Shown here: positions 41,966-50,896 of the stretch, piece after piece
How positions within the stretch are numbered: position 1 is the first letter of the stretch
Layout: each line of letters starts with the position of its first letter
Source: Mesorhizobium qingshengii
Lineage (GTDB): Bacteria > Pseudomonadota > Alphaproteobacteria > Rhizobiales > Rhizobiaceae
Length of the DNA stretch: 64,000 nucleotides
Direction of reading: 5' to 3'
Assembly: GCF_900103325.1 (NCBI RefSeq)
Contig: NZ_FMXM01000015.1
Location: forward strand, 62,001-126,000
The notes under the pieces: generated by a model
Seen by the model: the letters and a program-made list of their open reading frames with translations, nothing else
Databases searched by the model: none
Told to the model about the DNA's origin: nothing
Program-made: the position numbers and the translations under genes

Positions 41966-43675
41966 TTACGAAGACGCGTTTAGTATCGAGTCGCTGATTT
42001 TTTCCGCGATCATGATTGTGGGGATGTTCGTGTTGGCGCGCGGCACGCGTGGCATAATCGATGCGTCAGCGACCCTGAGGTTCTGCACACCAACCACTTT
42101 TCCATCCGGATCGGTCACGGTATCGACATTGGATGGGTTCCCCATCCGGCATGTCCCCGCAGCGTGCCAGACCCCATGCACCTTCTGGCGCACGAATTCC
42201 TCCAGCGCATCGTCGTCATGCTTGATCTGGTCGACGGTGGCGCCTTCCGTGATGACGTGCTTGATAAGCGCTCTTCGCAGTGCACCTGGACCATCGAGAA
42301 GTTGGGCGAGGATCCCTGTTAGAACCAGATTCTTGGTCGATACCTTGCCAAGATCACGAATCCTTTCGCTATAACTGGATGGGAAGTAGTCCGTTACCTG
42401 ACCCCGCAAGGTCGGGTCGTCGAACAGCGCAATCATCTTACGCATGGCCGCCGTTAGTCGGAGCAAATCCCTCCGGTCACGCAGAAGGTTGAATTCCACC
42501 TGCGGCTCAGCGTGTGGTGAAGCGGACTGCAATGAAACCCTGCCCGTGGAAAACGGGTGATTGACCCAGGTGGTGAGGGAGCCGAGTTGTTTGCCGACAG
42601 GATGCCAGCCCGACTTGCTGAGCGCGACCATGTACATGTCTTGCGGTTCGCACTCCGGCAAATTCGAGGAATAGCGGAGGCCAACATGCGTATGCCGCCG
42701 CAACTGGTCGCCCAGTCGGGAATCCTTTCGCAAGAAAGCAGAGAGCGAGATCGTCGGGTGGTCCTGGAGGTTGTGGCCAACCCCCTGTCGATCCGCGACA
42801 ACATCGATCCCCAACTGGCGCAGGTCTCCCGCGGGCCCTATTCCCGACCTCAGCAACATCGCCGGGCTGTGGATCGCGCCGGCCGCCAGGATCACCTCCG
42901 CCCCGTTCACCGTCTCTACACCTGAGGCATGCTCGATGCTGACGCCGACAACCTTCGCGCCTTCTAACACCAGCCCCGCGACAAGGCAGTCGGCGCGAAT
43001 GTGGAGGTTGGCGCGCCGCCGAACCGCGTTGTCCAGGTATCCGATGGCGGTGGAAACGCGCCGGTCATAAAGGTTGGAAATCGCGATCGGGAAATAACCA
43101 TCGCCGAAATTGGCATTCTGGTCTTCGATATCTCTGTACCCGGACCCGGCAAGAGCTGTCGCTACCGCTCGCGAGAACAGTGGCCATTCCGCTGGCATGA
43201 TCCGGCGTATCGGAATTGGTCCCTGTTTTCCATGGAGGGGACCGTCGAAGTCCACATCCCTCTCGAGCCTGAGGAAATATTTCAAAACGTCGGACCAACG
43301 CCAACCACTGGCTCCGAGATCGTGCCATTCGTCGTAATCATAGGGAGTGCCGCGGTTGGCCTGCATGTCATTCAGGCTCGATCCACCACCCATTAACCGC
43401 GCCTGCTCGTAGCGGCGCAGTGGCGGCTTGGCTGACGAATTGTGGGGAACGGGCTGCAGGTAGACCCTGAGGTCAGCCCAAAGATTTCTTTCGTTGAAGT
43501 AGGCTATGCGGGGATAGCTGTCCAGGATCGCCGGCTCGACCCGGTCGGGCGGAGTGTCCCGACCGGCTTCGATCAGCAGCACGCGGTTTGCGGACTTGGC
43601 GGAAAGCCTGTTCGCCAGCACGCAGCCAGCGGATCCACCGCCCACGACGATGTGGCTATACTGTTGCCCGGCCAT
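41966..43675 (-). CDS. GMC-family FAD oxidoreductase (choline dehydrogenase-like)
   Basis: This 569-residue flavoprotein has the FAD motif VVGGGSAGCVLANRLS at the N-terminus, signature ARLMGGGSSLNDMQANRG (about 92-109), and active-site His504 in VWHAAGTCRMG and Asn550 in ANTNIPT. HAAGT replaces the usual HPxGT, a change beside the catalytic His. It is 4 bp downstream of LivF and 39 bp upstream of the ThDP enzyme, so it is part of the operon. It would oxidise an alcohol group on the imported substrate. It is a distant paralogue of the enzyme at 12363. Confidence 0.92.
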   Translation of the reverse strand: MAGQQYSHIVVGGGSAGCVLANRLSAKSANRVLLIEAGRDTPPDRVEPAILDSYPRIAYFNERNLWADLRVYLQPVPHNSSAKPPLRRYEQARLMGGGSSLNDMQANRGTPYDYDEWHDLGASGWRWSDVLKYFLRLERDVDFDGPLHGKQGPIPIRRIMPAEWPLFSRAVATALAGSGYRDIEDQNANFGDGYFPIAISNLYDRRVSTAIGYLDNAVRRRANLHIRADCLVAGLVLEGAKVVGVSIEHASGVETVNGAEVILAAGAIHSPAMLLRSGIGPAGDLRQLGIDVVADRQGVGHNLQDHPTISLSAFLRKDSRLGDQLRRHTHVGLRYSSNLPECEPQDMYMVALSKSGWHPVGKQLGSLTTWVNHPFSTGRVSLQSASPHAEPQVEFNLLRDRRDLLRLTAAMRKMIALFDDPTLRGQVTDYFPSSYSERIRDLGKVSTKNLVLTGILAQLLDGPGALRRALIKHVITEGATVDQIKHDDDALEEFVRQKVHGVWHAAGTCRMGNPSNVDTVTDPDGKVVGVQNLRVADASIMPRVPRANTNIPTIMIAEKISDSILNASS

Positions 43676-43679
43676 CGTT

Positions 43680-44393
43680 TCACCCTTCGCCGAGATAGGC
43701 AGAGATGACCTGTTCGTGCCGAAGAAGCTCAGCTCCTGAGCCGGTCAGGGAGATGGCGCCGCTGGCCAGCACATAGGCCTGATCGGCAATTTCCAACGCC
43801 GCGAAGGCGTTCTGCTCCACGAGCAAGATCGTGACGCCTTGCCTGTTGATCTCCTTGATAATTTCAAAAACTTGCTCGACCAGCATCGGCGCCAGCCCCA
43901 TGCTCGGCTCATCCAGGAGGATCAAGGCGGGTCTTGCCACGAGCGCGCGAGCCATTGCCAGCATTTGCTGTTCCCCGCCGGAAAGCGTTCCGGCGGTCTG
44001 TCTCAAGCGCTCGCGCAGCCGTGGAAACAGTTCGAGCACTCTTTCCCTGTCCTGCTGTATTTCATGCCAATCGTTGCGGACGAAGGAGCCGAGGGAGATG
44101 TTCTCCGAAACCGTAAGCTTGCCGAAGATGCGGCGGCCTTCAGGAACTTGGCTTATGCCCAGTCGGACGATGCCGTGTGACGCCAATCCTGAGATCAACT
44201 GTCCTTTGAAACGAATGGCGCCCCGACTGATGGGCAAGACACCTGAGATGGCATTGAGCGTTGTCGATTTTCCCGCGCCATTGGCGCCGATCAGAGTAAC
44301 GATTTGTCCAGCCTCTACGCAAAGCGAAACGCCCTGTATCGCGCGCACATTTCCGTATAAGACATCCACGTCGACAACTTCCAACAACGACAT
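43680..44393 (-). CDS. ABC transporter ATP-binding protein, LivF type
   Basis: This 237-residue ATPase has Walker A GANGAGKSTTLNAI (about 33-46), signature LSGGEQQMLAMARALV, Walker B LILLDEPSMGLAP and the switch His replaced by Gln in LLVEQN, as usual for LivF. It lies 12 bp after LivG. It drives the transporter formed with LivG (44406), LivM (45209) and LivH (46950). Confidence 0.93.
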   Translation of the reverse strand: MSLLEVVDVDVLYGNVRAIQGVSLCVEAGQIVTLIGANGAGKSTTLNAISGVLPISRGAIRFKGQLISGLASHGIVRLGISQVPEGRRIFGKLTVSENISLGSFVRNDWHEIQQDRERVLELFPRLRERLRQTAGTLSGGEQQMLAMARALVARPALILLDEPSMGLAPMLVEQVFEIIKEINRQGVTILLVEQNAFAALEIADQAYVLASGAISLTGSGAELLRHEQVISAYLGEG

Positions 44394-44405
44394 TTGTCCG
44401 CCTCA

Positions 44406-45212
44406 CTACATTTTTGTTTTTGCGGAATGCACTTCAGGCGTCCCTCGACGGTGACCTAGATAGGCCGCGATCACGTCGGGGTCGCGCTGCACCTCACCAG
44501 GAGTACCTTCCGCGATCACCGTGCCGTGGTGCATGACCGTGACCTGGTCGGACAGAGTCATGACCAGCCGTATCTGATGTTCGATCATTACGATCGTCAT
44601 CGACAGGTCTTCGCGGAGCTTGCCTATGAAGCGGATCATCTCGTTTACTTCGGAGGGGTTCATCCCCGCCGTTGGCTCATCGAGCATCAACAGGCTTGGA
44701 TTGGAGGCGAGCGCTCGGGCAATCTCAAGGCGGCGTTGTTGGCCATAGGCCAATGCTGTCGCAGGAAGGTCCTCGACGCTCTTGAGCCCAACATAGTCCA
44801 GCCACCTTCTGGCCTCGGCTTTGGCCGCCTCTTCCTCCCGCTTGGCGCCAGGAAGGCACAGCACCGATGACCACCAAGGTATCGTCAGGTGCCTGTGCCG
44901 GCCGACAAGAACGTTATCCAGCACTGTCATGCTGCCAAACAGCCTGATGTTCTGGTACGTCCTTGCAATGCCTACGGCCGCCACCTGATCAGGCCGGGCG
45001 CCATCGATCCGCTGCCCGGCGAAGCTGACGGTGCCGGTGCTCGGGGGCACGTATTGGACGATGCAGTTGAAGGCCGTGGTCTTGCCGGCGCCATTTGGCC
45101 CTATCAGGCTGTGGATGGCGCCGGGCAGCACATTGAGATTCAGATCCGCGACCGCGCGCAGACCGCCGTAACTTTTGCTGAGGTTGCTGACTTGCAGAAG
45201 GGCCGATGTCAT
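44406..45212 (-). CDS. ABC transporter ATP-binding protein, LivG type
   Basis: This 268-residue ATPase has Walker A GPNGAGKTTAFN, LivG insertion GIARTYQNIRLFGSMTVLDNVLVGRH, signature ALAYGQQRRLEIARAL (LAYGQQ in place of LSGGQ, typical of LivG) and Walker B LLMLDEPTAGMNP. The ATG at 45212 overlaps the LivM stop by the ATGA arrangement; the frame is open 15 codons upstream but that part lies in LivM. Confidence 0.93.
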   Translation of the reverse strand: MTSALLQVSNLSKSYGGLRAVADLNLNVLPGAIHSLIGPNGAGKTTAFNCIVQYVPPSTGTVSFAGQRIDGARPDQVAAVGIARTYQNIRLFGSMTVLDNVLVGRHRHLTIPWWSSVLCLPGAKREEEAAKAEARRWLDYVGLKSVEDLPATALAYGQQRRLEIARALASNPSLLMLDEPTAGMNPSEVNEMIRFIGKLREDLSMTIVMIEHQIRLVMTLSDQVTVMHHGTVIAEGTPGEVQRDPDVIAAYLGHRRGTPEVHSAKTKM

Positions 45213-46939
45213 CGCAATCCTCCCGGCATCGCCCCAGATGGCCGGCTTGTCGACCACAACCCCCTGGGTCGCATGATCATGATGGCGATGAGGGCCGCGC
45301 CGTAGAAAAGAAACCGGTATTCGCCGAACTCACGCAGCAGTTCAGGCAGGCCGACAAGAAGAATGGCACCTACAATGACGCCTTCAATGCTCCCGATTCC
45401 GCCGATGACGATCAATGCAAGCACGTTGATTGAAAGCAGCAGGTTAAAGCTGTTCGGATAAACAGAAGTCAGCATGGTCGCGAAGATCGCTCCGGCGAGC
45501 CCCGCAAAGGCGGCTCCAAGGCCATAGGCGAGCAATTTTGCCTTGACGAGGTTGACGCCGAGGGCCTGCGCCACCTCTTCGTCGTCTCTCAGCGCCATCC
45601 AGGCGCGGCCGAGACGGGACGCCTGTAGTCGCCACGCCACGAACGCAGCGAACATCGAACAAACGAGCGTCAAGTAGAACAGGCTGACCGGACTGCTGAG
45701 CTCGACCGAGCCCACGAATGGCCTCGGCACCTGCAAGATGCCTTGGGCTCCGTTTAGTATGGGCGCGGCGAAATCCGACAGGACGATGACCCTTACGATT
45801 TCCCCGAGGCCGAGAGTGGCCACCGCGAGATAGTCGCCCCTGACCCCAAGAACGGGAAGGCCGAAAAGAACGCCGACGATCACAGACAAGGCGACCGCAA
45901 TGGGTACAGCCAGCCAAAAACTCAGGGCGGGAATCGAGGTATAGGCCGACAGGGCAACCGAGCTGTCCGCCGTGAGCAACGCGGTTGCATAGGCCCCGAC
46001 CGCAAAAAAGGCGACGAAACCCAGATCGAGCAGACCGGCAAGGCCGACCTCGATGTTCAATCCCATGCCCATCAACGTGTAGAGCGCCACCATCAGCAGG
46101 ACTTGGCCGATGTACGGTCCAGCGAGCGCTGGCAGCACGGAAAGTCCGAGGAGAAGAAGCGCTAGTTGAAAGGCCGATCGATTGTCGCTCAGCAAGGCAT
46201 GCAGCGTCGGCTGACGCGCGCCGAACTCACGCTTGGCTATTGGCCAGAGTGAGCCAACGACAGCCGCGACCGCGCCGACCAGCAGGGCCCCCTGCCATTT
46301 TAGCCCTGCCCAGCTGAACAGCAGATCTCCGATGGCCTTCGTAAAGGAGAAGCGTTGCAGCACGGTCTGCAGGAGTTGCTGCAAGGTGCCTGCCACAATG
46401 ACCGCTGTCGCAGCGGTCAGAGTGGCCCTGCGCTGCTCTCCCCCCAGCCGGCTCCACAGGGAACCGGCCACTCCGAGAGCGCCGCCGGCGACGACAAGCG
46501 TCACCATGGCGGGACCGGATTCAAGCCCGAAAGACAGCATTCGCCGAAGTTCGGGCGAAAGGGAGACCAGCACGGTCCGCAAGAAGGCGATCTGAAAAAG
46601 CGCCAGACCACAAGCAAGCGCCGCGCCGTACACCGATCCGGCCACTGCACCACGAGCCAAGTCCGGCAGGATGGCGCGGGTAGCGGTGGCGGTGCGGGAC
46701 TTTGCGCCCGCGGCCAATCCAAGCAGCAACAGAACACACTGGCCAAGGGTAAGCACGTCAACAATGATCACCCGCCCATGCATCAGCACAAGAATGCCGA
46801 CGAAAGCCGCGTATAAGCCCGCAAGGCCGCAGGCGAGGCCAGCAAGCATGGGCCGCGCCATGGCCTGAAGGATTACAGGGATCGTATTGTTTCGCTCCGC
46901 TAGTTGGCGCGGTTCGGGCATTTCCCACATGTGCAGCAT
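45209..46939 (-). CDS. ABC transporter permease, LivM type with long N-terminal membrane extension
   Basis: This permease is 576 residues against about 330 for most LivM. The C-terminal part from about residue 285 is ordinary LivM (YTLMGMGLNIEVGLAGLLDLGFVAFFAVGAYATALL, VRGDYLAVATLGLGEIVRVIV, ALRDDEEVAQALGVNLVKAK). The N-terminal 280 residues contain about seven further hydrophobic stretches with Ala/Gly/Leu-rich sequence and no ABC-permease motif. The frame is unbroken and the codon use uniform, so this is a genuine fused extension. Possible roles are ligand gating or extra membrane anchoring. It overlaps LivG by 4 bp and follows LivH by 10 bp. Confidence 0.9.
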   Translation of the reverse strand: MLHMWEMPEPRQLAERNNTIPVILQAMARPMLAGLACGLAGLYAAFVGILVLMHGRVIIVDVLTLGQCVLLLLGLAAGAKSRTATATRAILPDLARGAVAGSVYGAALACGLALFQIAFLRTVLVSLSPELRRMLSFGLESGPAMVTLVVAGGALGVAGSLWSRLGGEQRRATLTAATAVIVAGTLQQLLQTVLQRFSFTKAIGDLLFSWAGLKWQGALLVGAVAAVVGSLWPIAKREFGARQPTLHALLSDNRSAFQLALLLLGLSVLPALAGPYIGQVLLMVALYTLMGMGLNIEVGLAGLLDLGFVAFFAVGAYATALLTADSSVALSAYTSIPALSFWLAVPIAVALSVIVGVLFGLPVLGVRGDYLAVATLGLGEIVRVIVLSDFAAPILNGAQGILQVPRPFVGSVELSSPVSLFYLTLVCSMFAAFVAWRLQASRLGRAWMALRDDEEVAQALGVNLVKAKLLAYGLGAAFAGLAGAIFATMLTSVYPNSFNLLLSINVLALIVIGGIGSIEGVIVGAILLVGLPELLREFGEYRFLFYGAALIAIMIMRPRGLWSTSRPSGAMPGGLR

Positions 46940-46949
46940 GGTTCGGTCC

Positions 46950-48041
46950 TTATGCGCGACGCGCGGGTGCTTCGCCGAACAGGCCCTGCGGCCTGCAGAT
47001 CAGAACTGTTATGAGCAGCGCGAATGCGAACAGATCGCGCAACTGGTAGGGAGCGGGGATTCCCAAACCGTCTAGAATGAGAGTGGGGCCTATTCCCTCC
47101 GCGAGGCCGAGGATTATGCCTCCGGCCATTGCCCCCGGAATACTGCCAATGCCCCCGAGAACAGCTGCTCCGAATGCTTTGATGCCAGGCAGGAACCCCA
47201 TCATGAAGTAGACCTGCTTGTAGATGAGGGCGTACAGCACGCCGCCTACTCCGGCGGTCAACCCGCCGAGCAGGAAGGTAAATGCGATCACCTTGTTGAT
47301 ATCGATACCCATCAGCACAGCAGCGCGCGGATCTTCCGCTGTGGCGCGCATGGCCGTGCCCATCCGCGTTCCGTTGACCACCAGATAAAGACCCGCCATC
47401 ACCAGCGCGGCCGCGCAGAGGACCATGACCTCGACATTGGGGACTGAAAATGTCCCGATCCTCATGGACCCCTGCAGCCAACCTGGATCGGGATATGCCT
47501 TGACGCCCGAGCCGAACATGCCACGACACGTCTGCTGAAGCAGAAATGACATACCAATGCTGGTGATTAGCGGCGCGAAGCCGCCGCTGGCGCGCACCGG
47601 TCGATACGCGAAGCGCTCGACTAGCAAGGCAACCAATGCCGAAACCACCGCCCCAACAATCAGGATGATGGCCACCGCGACGGCCGGGCTGGTTTCAAAC
47701 AGCTTGGTATGTTCCAGCCCCCTGGCGACAAAATAGGCTATGAACACGCCGACGGTCATGGTGTCTCCGTGAGCAAAGTTGATGAGCCGCAAGACGCCGT
47801 AGACCATGCTGTATCCGAGCGCGATCAACGCATAGACGCCCCCAAGCGTAAGGCCGAACGCCACAAGATCGAACCATTGCTCTGTTGAATATCTGTCGGC
47901 TCGGACAGTTCCGATTATCCCGGCGCAGACGATGAGTATCGCGCACAACAAAAGGCCACGACGCACGAACCACGCGAAATCCTTGCGCACGGCAGACCGC
48001 CTCTTTCGAATGAACGAAGACGCTGACACCAACAATGTCAT
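46950..48041 (-). CDS. ABC transporter permease, LivH type
   Basis: This protein of about 363 residues begins with a basic stretch (RKRRSAVRKDFAWFVRRG) and an extra hydrophobic helix, then the LivH core: GGVYALIALGYSMVYGVLRLINFAHGDTMTVG, the ATPase-contact loop ATAEDPRAAVLMGIDINKVI and AAVLGGIGSIPGAMAGGIILG. The ATG at 48041 has AGGA about nine bases upstream; the frame opens 20 codons earlier. The N-terminal extension of about 50 residues beyond typical LivH parallels the enlarged LivM. Confidence 0.9.
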   Translation of the reverse strand: MTLLVSASSFIRKRRSAVRKDFAWFVRRGLLLCAILIVCAGIIGTVRADRYSTEQWFDLVAFGLTLGGVYALIALGYSMVYGVLRLINFAHGDTMTVGVFIAYFVARGLEHTKLFETSPAVAVAIILIVGAVVSALVALLVERFAYRPVRASGGFAPLITSIGMSFLLQQTCRGMFGSGVKAYPDPGWLQGSMRIGTFSVPNVEVMVLCAAALVMAGLYLVVNGTRMGTAMRATAEDPRAAVLMGIDINKVIAFTFLLGGLTAGVGGVLYALIYKQVYFMMGFLPGIKAFGAAVLGGIGSIPGAMAGGIILGLAEGIGPTLILDGLGIPAPYQLRDLFAFALLITVLICRPQGLFGEAPARRA

Positions 48042-48113
48042 GATGACTGTTCCTGCAAGAGCAAGGGCTGGCGCGAGCGATCGACGCCGGCGCCAGCCCA
48101 CGGGATTTGGCGA

Positions 48114-49358
48114 CTACGGATAGATTTTCTTCGGATTGTCGCCGATCTTGAAGGTGGTGGGGTCAGCGTTCACGTACTCGAATACACCCAGCTTAAACTG
48201 TGCGCATTCGCCGTCGGCATCGCATTTGATGCGTCCTGATATGCCGTCCGTATCGGTCGCAAAGATCGCGTCGCGCAAGGCCTGCCGACCGATGTAAGTC
48301 GTTCCCTCGTCGTCGGTTTTTGCGACCTGTTCAATCGCCTTGAAGGCGATTGCCGCCGCATCGTATGCCATCGCATGGTAACCTGAGACAGGCGCCTCGC
48401 CATAGGCGCTCTTATACTTCTCGACAAAGTCCGGATAACCCTTGCCCAACGCCTCCGGGGAAATGTCGGGATACGTGATTTTCATGCCAACGACCGCGTC
48501 TCCGGCAGCGGTGATGATGTCTCCGGTCATCAGGGAGCCGCCGCCGATCAGTTGCGTCGTCTCCAGACCCGTCGTCGTCTTCGCCTGGCGCGCAATCTGG
48601 CCGGCCGCAGCGACGAAGATAGGCATGTAGATGACATCCGGTTTCTCCGCGGCTATGCGCGTCAGCAGCGGATGCATATCGACATCGGTTGGCTGGATGG
48701 CCTCCTGCGAGAGAACGGTTCCGCCTAGGGCAGCATACGTCTTGACGAACTCCGCGACGAGTTGGGACGCGTAGGGGCTGCCGTCGTGAATTGTCACGAC
48801 CTTCTTCGCCTTCAGCACGTTGAAGATGTAATTACCGTCACCTTTGCCTTGGTCCGCATCGCTGAACACCGTCCGCGCGAACCCATGAAAGCCGGCGTTG
48901 CGATCTGCAGCCGTAAGCGAAGGTGCCGTGCTCGAGGTGCCGATATCCACGATCCCGGCCTTCCAGAGTATTGGAGCGGCGGGCGTCGCCTCGCTCGAGC
49001 AGGACGGACCGATCACCACCACGGTGTTGGGATTCGAAGCAAGCTTCGTGGCGGCAATCTGACCACCTTCGGCGCTGCACTGGCTGTCCTGGGCGTCCAA
49101 TACGATCGGGTGACCAACGAGGGTCTTTTTCCAGTCTTCGATCGCCAGCTCCACACCGCGCTTTTGATCGACGCCGAGCGCCGCATCGGATCCGGAGAGC
49201 ACCCAATACCCGCCGATCTCGAGCGGCGCGCCTTTCGGAAGAACCAGAACTCCAAGCGGGTCAGTTACTGGGGGGACGGTTTCAGCGTGAACCTGCCCTG
49301 CCAGAACCAAGGATCCAATCGCCATGGCGGCGCCGGCAAAACTCAATTTATGTTTCAT
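48114..49358 (-). CDS. ABC transporter substrate-binding protein (Peripla_BP_6)
   Basis: This 414-residue periplasmic protein has a signal peptide cleaved after QVHA (residue 25). The mature part is a two-lobed binding fold (GGYWVLSGSDAALGVDQKRGVELAIEDW, VVIGPSCSSEATPAAPILWKAG, IHDGSPYASQLVAEFV). It has cysteine pairs (SQCSAEGG, PSCSS, IKCDADGECA) that may form disulfides. GGAG precedes the ATG. It heads the transporter genes; the 131 bp before it to the monooxygenase-like gene contain short stem-loops (one with arms GAGCCGC/GCGGCTC at 49442-49463) but no clear terminator. Confidence 0.92.
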   Translation of the reverse strand: MKHKLSFAGAAMAIGSLVLAGQVHAETVPPVTDPLGVLVLPKGAPLEIGGYWVLSGSDAALGVDQKRGVELAIEDWKKTLVGHPIVLDAQDSQCSAEGGQIAATKLASNPNTVVVIGPSCSSEATPAAPILWKAGIVDIGTSSTAPSLTAADRNAGFHGFARTVFSDADQGKGDGNYIFNVLKAKKVVTIHDGSPYASQLVAEFVKTYAALGGTVLSQEAIQPTDVDMHPLLTRIAAEKPDVIYMPIFVAAAGQIARQAKTTTGLETTQLIGGGSLMTGDIITAAGDAVVGMKITYPDISPEALGKGYPDFVEKYKSAYGEAPVSGYHAMAYDAAAIAFKAIEQVAKTDDEGTTYIGRQALRDAIFATDTDGISGRIKCDADGECAQFKLGVFEYVNADPTTFKIGDNPKKIYP

Positions 49359-49489
49359 TGCGTTCTCCTCTTAACTTGCTGTTGTTGTTTACTTTATTTT
49401 TGGACCCCATCGGGATGGGACCGAAGTCGCGACGCGTGGTAGAGCCGCAAATGGTCGCGGCTCGATTGCCTGACAGGTAGGAAGCGGAC

Positions 49490-49885
49490 CTACTCGGGGA
49501 TCAGCCAGTCGTTCGCGCAGACTTCGACCAGAGTCACCCTTTCAGGCAGTTCCAGAAGGAACTCCGGGTCCTTCTCCAAATGACGGGTGCGTGTGAGGTC
49601 ATCGCCAGACCACACGCGAATGGCATCGAGCGTTGGCCAGAACGATGTGACAGTGAACTCGCCCGCCTCCTCGGTGATTTTGCGAAACATCTGGACACCG
49701 AGATTGCCTTGCATGCGCTCGATCTTCAGCACGCCGAACTCATACAGATACTGCGTGTAGGCTTCGAAATCGGCTGGCCGGGTTCGACCGCGCCAAATGC
49801 GTGCGTAGATGCGCTTTGCTTCGCCTCCAGACGCATACAATTCGACTTTGTCCGCGGCGGATTTCTTCGTCAGGTCAACTTGCAA
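49490..49885 (-). CDS. Small antibiotic-biosynthesis-monooxygenase-like (dimeric alpha-beta barrel) protein
   Basis: This protein of about 131 residues has the ABM-type pattern: KRIYARIWRGRTRPADFEAYTQYLYEFG, then FTVTSFWPTLDAIRVWSGDDLTRTRHLEKDPEFLLELPERVTLVEV. A consensus AGGAGG five bases before a TTG at 49885 decides the start, although the frame is open 28 codons further and includes an ATG (49948) that lacks a ribosome site. Such proteins form dimeric barrels that oxidise or bind small organics. It is the first gene of the leftward TetR-linked operon and is divergent from tetR. Confidence 0.7.
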   Translation of the reverse strand: MQVDLTKKSAADKVELYASGGEAKRIYARIWRGRTRPADFEAYTQYLYEFGVLKIERMQGNLGVQMFRKITEEAGEFTVTSFWPTLDAIRVWSGDDLTRTRHLEKDPEFLLELPERVTLVEVCANDWLIPE

Positions 49886-49950
49886 TTCCACCTCCTGAGA
49901 CGTCTTCCCGCTCGATGAGGGGGCTCGACGATATTTCAAATTCCCCATTG

Positions 49951-49975
49951 AAACGTTTGTATGATACAAATGTTT
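49951..49975. promoter_or_regulatory. 25-bp palindromic TetR operator (tetR/monooxygenase intergenic)
   Basis: Twelve-base arms AAACGTTTGTAT and ATACAAATGTTT, complementary at 11 of 12 positions, surround a central G. The site lies between the divergent starts at 49885 and 50046, where a TetR repressor usually controls itself and its neighbour. It matches the palindrome at 50840-50864 at 18 of 25 positions in the better orientation. Confidence 0.75.
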
Positions 49976-50045
49976 GATTTACTGTCAAGCAGAGATCAAA
50001 CACGATGCAGACGACAGTCAGGATCGATTCGAAAGGCCTCTCGAA

Positions 50046-50792
50046 ATGCCTCGAAAGTCAGGCGCCAAGGACCCCATCGTCGCCACTTCAGCTACAGGTG
50101 ATGAAACCGACACACGAGAGAGAATTCTTCATGCGGCGAACCGACTTTTCGCCGAAAGAGGGTTTGACGGCGCAACATTGCGGGAGATCACCGAGGCCGC
50201 GCGCGCCAATCTCGCGGCGGTGAATTACTATTTCCGGTCGAAGGACGAGTTGATCCGCAGCACGCTGGAATCCGCATTGAAGCCGATCGTCGCAGCTCGC
50301 CTCGAGGCACTGAAGGCCTGCGAGCGGGCCTACCCCGACAGGTTGCCGCCGTTGGAAAGCCTTGCCGATGCCCTGGTCCGGCCCATGGCCGAACTCAGTT
50401 CAGGCGAGAACCGGGATCGCCTGCTGCTCTTGCTGCAAGTCAGGACGATAGCTCAGGCCGCCACCAACAGCGTCGTTGCGGACCACTTCCGTCCGTTGCA
50501 CGAGCGCTTCATTGACGTGCTGCAGAAGGTGTTGCCAAACCTATCCCGCGCCGAACTGGCGCTGCGCTACGATTGTGCCCGCGGCGCGACCCTCCAGATT
50601 CTCGTTGATCTGGCACCAGCCGCGCAACTCGTCGTGTCGCCGGCTGAGCGCGCTACCACCATCGACCGCCATGAATGGCTGATTGCCGGGCTGGTGCAAT
50701 TCGTAAGTGCCGGGCTGCGCGCTCCGCCCACGGTGCTGCGGCAGCCGACCACAAGGAAGAAGGCGCCAGGAGCCGCGACCAAACCCAGATAA
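50046..50792 (+). CDS. TetR-family transcriptional regulator
   Basis: This 248-residue protein has the TetR DNA-binding domain ERILHAANRLFAERGFDGATLREITEAARANLAAVNYYFRSKDELI (about 25-69) and an all-helical ligand domain with RLLLLLQVRTIAQAATNSVV. A basic Pro/Lys tail ends it. I start it at the ATG at 50046, which has AAGG nine bases upstream and agrees with the family; the frame opens earlier at a TTG inside the operator. Palindromes flank the gene on both sides. It probably represses the transporter operon and the ALDH gene until a pathway compound binds. Confidence 0.92.
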   Translation: MPRKSGAKDPIVATSATGDETDTRERILHAANRLFAERGFDGATLREITEAARANLAAVNYYFRSKDELIRSTLESALKPIVAARLEALKACERAYPDRLPPLESLADALVRPMAELSSGENRDRLLLLLQVRTIAQAATNSVVADHFRPLHERFIDVLQKVLPNLSRAELALRYDCARGATLQILVDLAPAAQLVVSPAERATTIDRHEWLIAGLVQFVSAGLRAPPTVLRQPTTRKKAPGAATKPR

Positions 50793-50839
50793 TCCCCACC
50801 CAAGGCGACGAGCGCTTCGCGCCGGAGAGACACTTGTCC

Positions 50840-50864
50840 AAACGATAGATTCATACTATCGTTT
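50840..50864. promoter_or_regulatory. 25-bp palindromic TetR operator upstream of the aldehyde dehydrogenase
   Basis: Arms AAACGATAG (50840-50848) and CTATCGTTT (50856-50864) are perfect complements around ATTCATA. It ends 32 bp before the ALDH start codon, at the expected promoter position, and shares AAACG, GTATGA and the closing GTTT with the operator at 49951-49975 when read on the minus strand. Confidence 0.72.
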
Positions 50865-50896
50865 CAATCAGATGTTTCACTATTGGGTCGGCGCAC

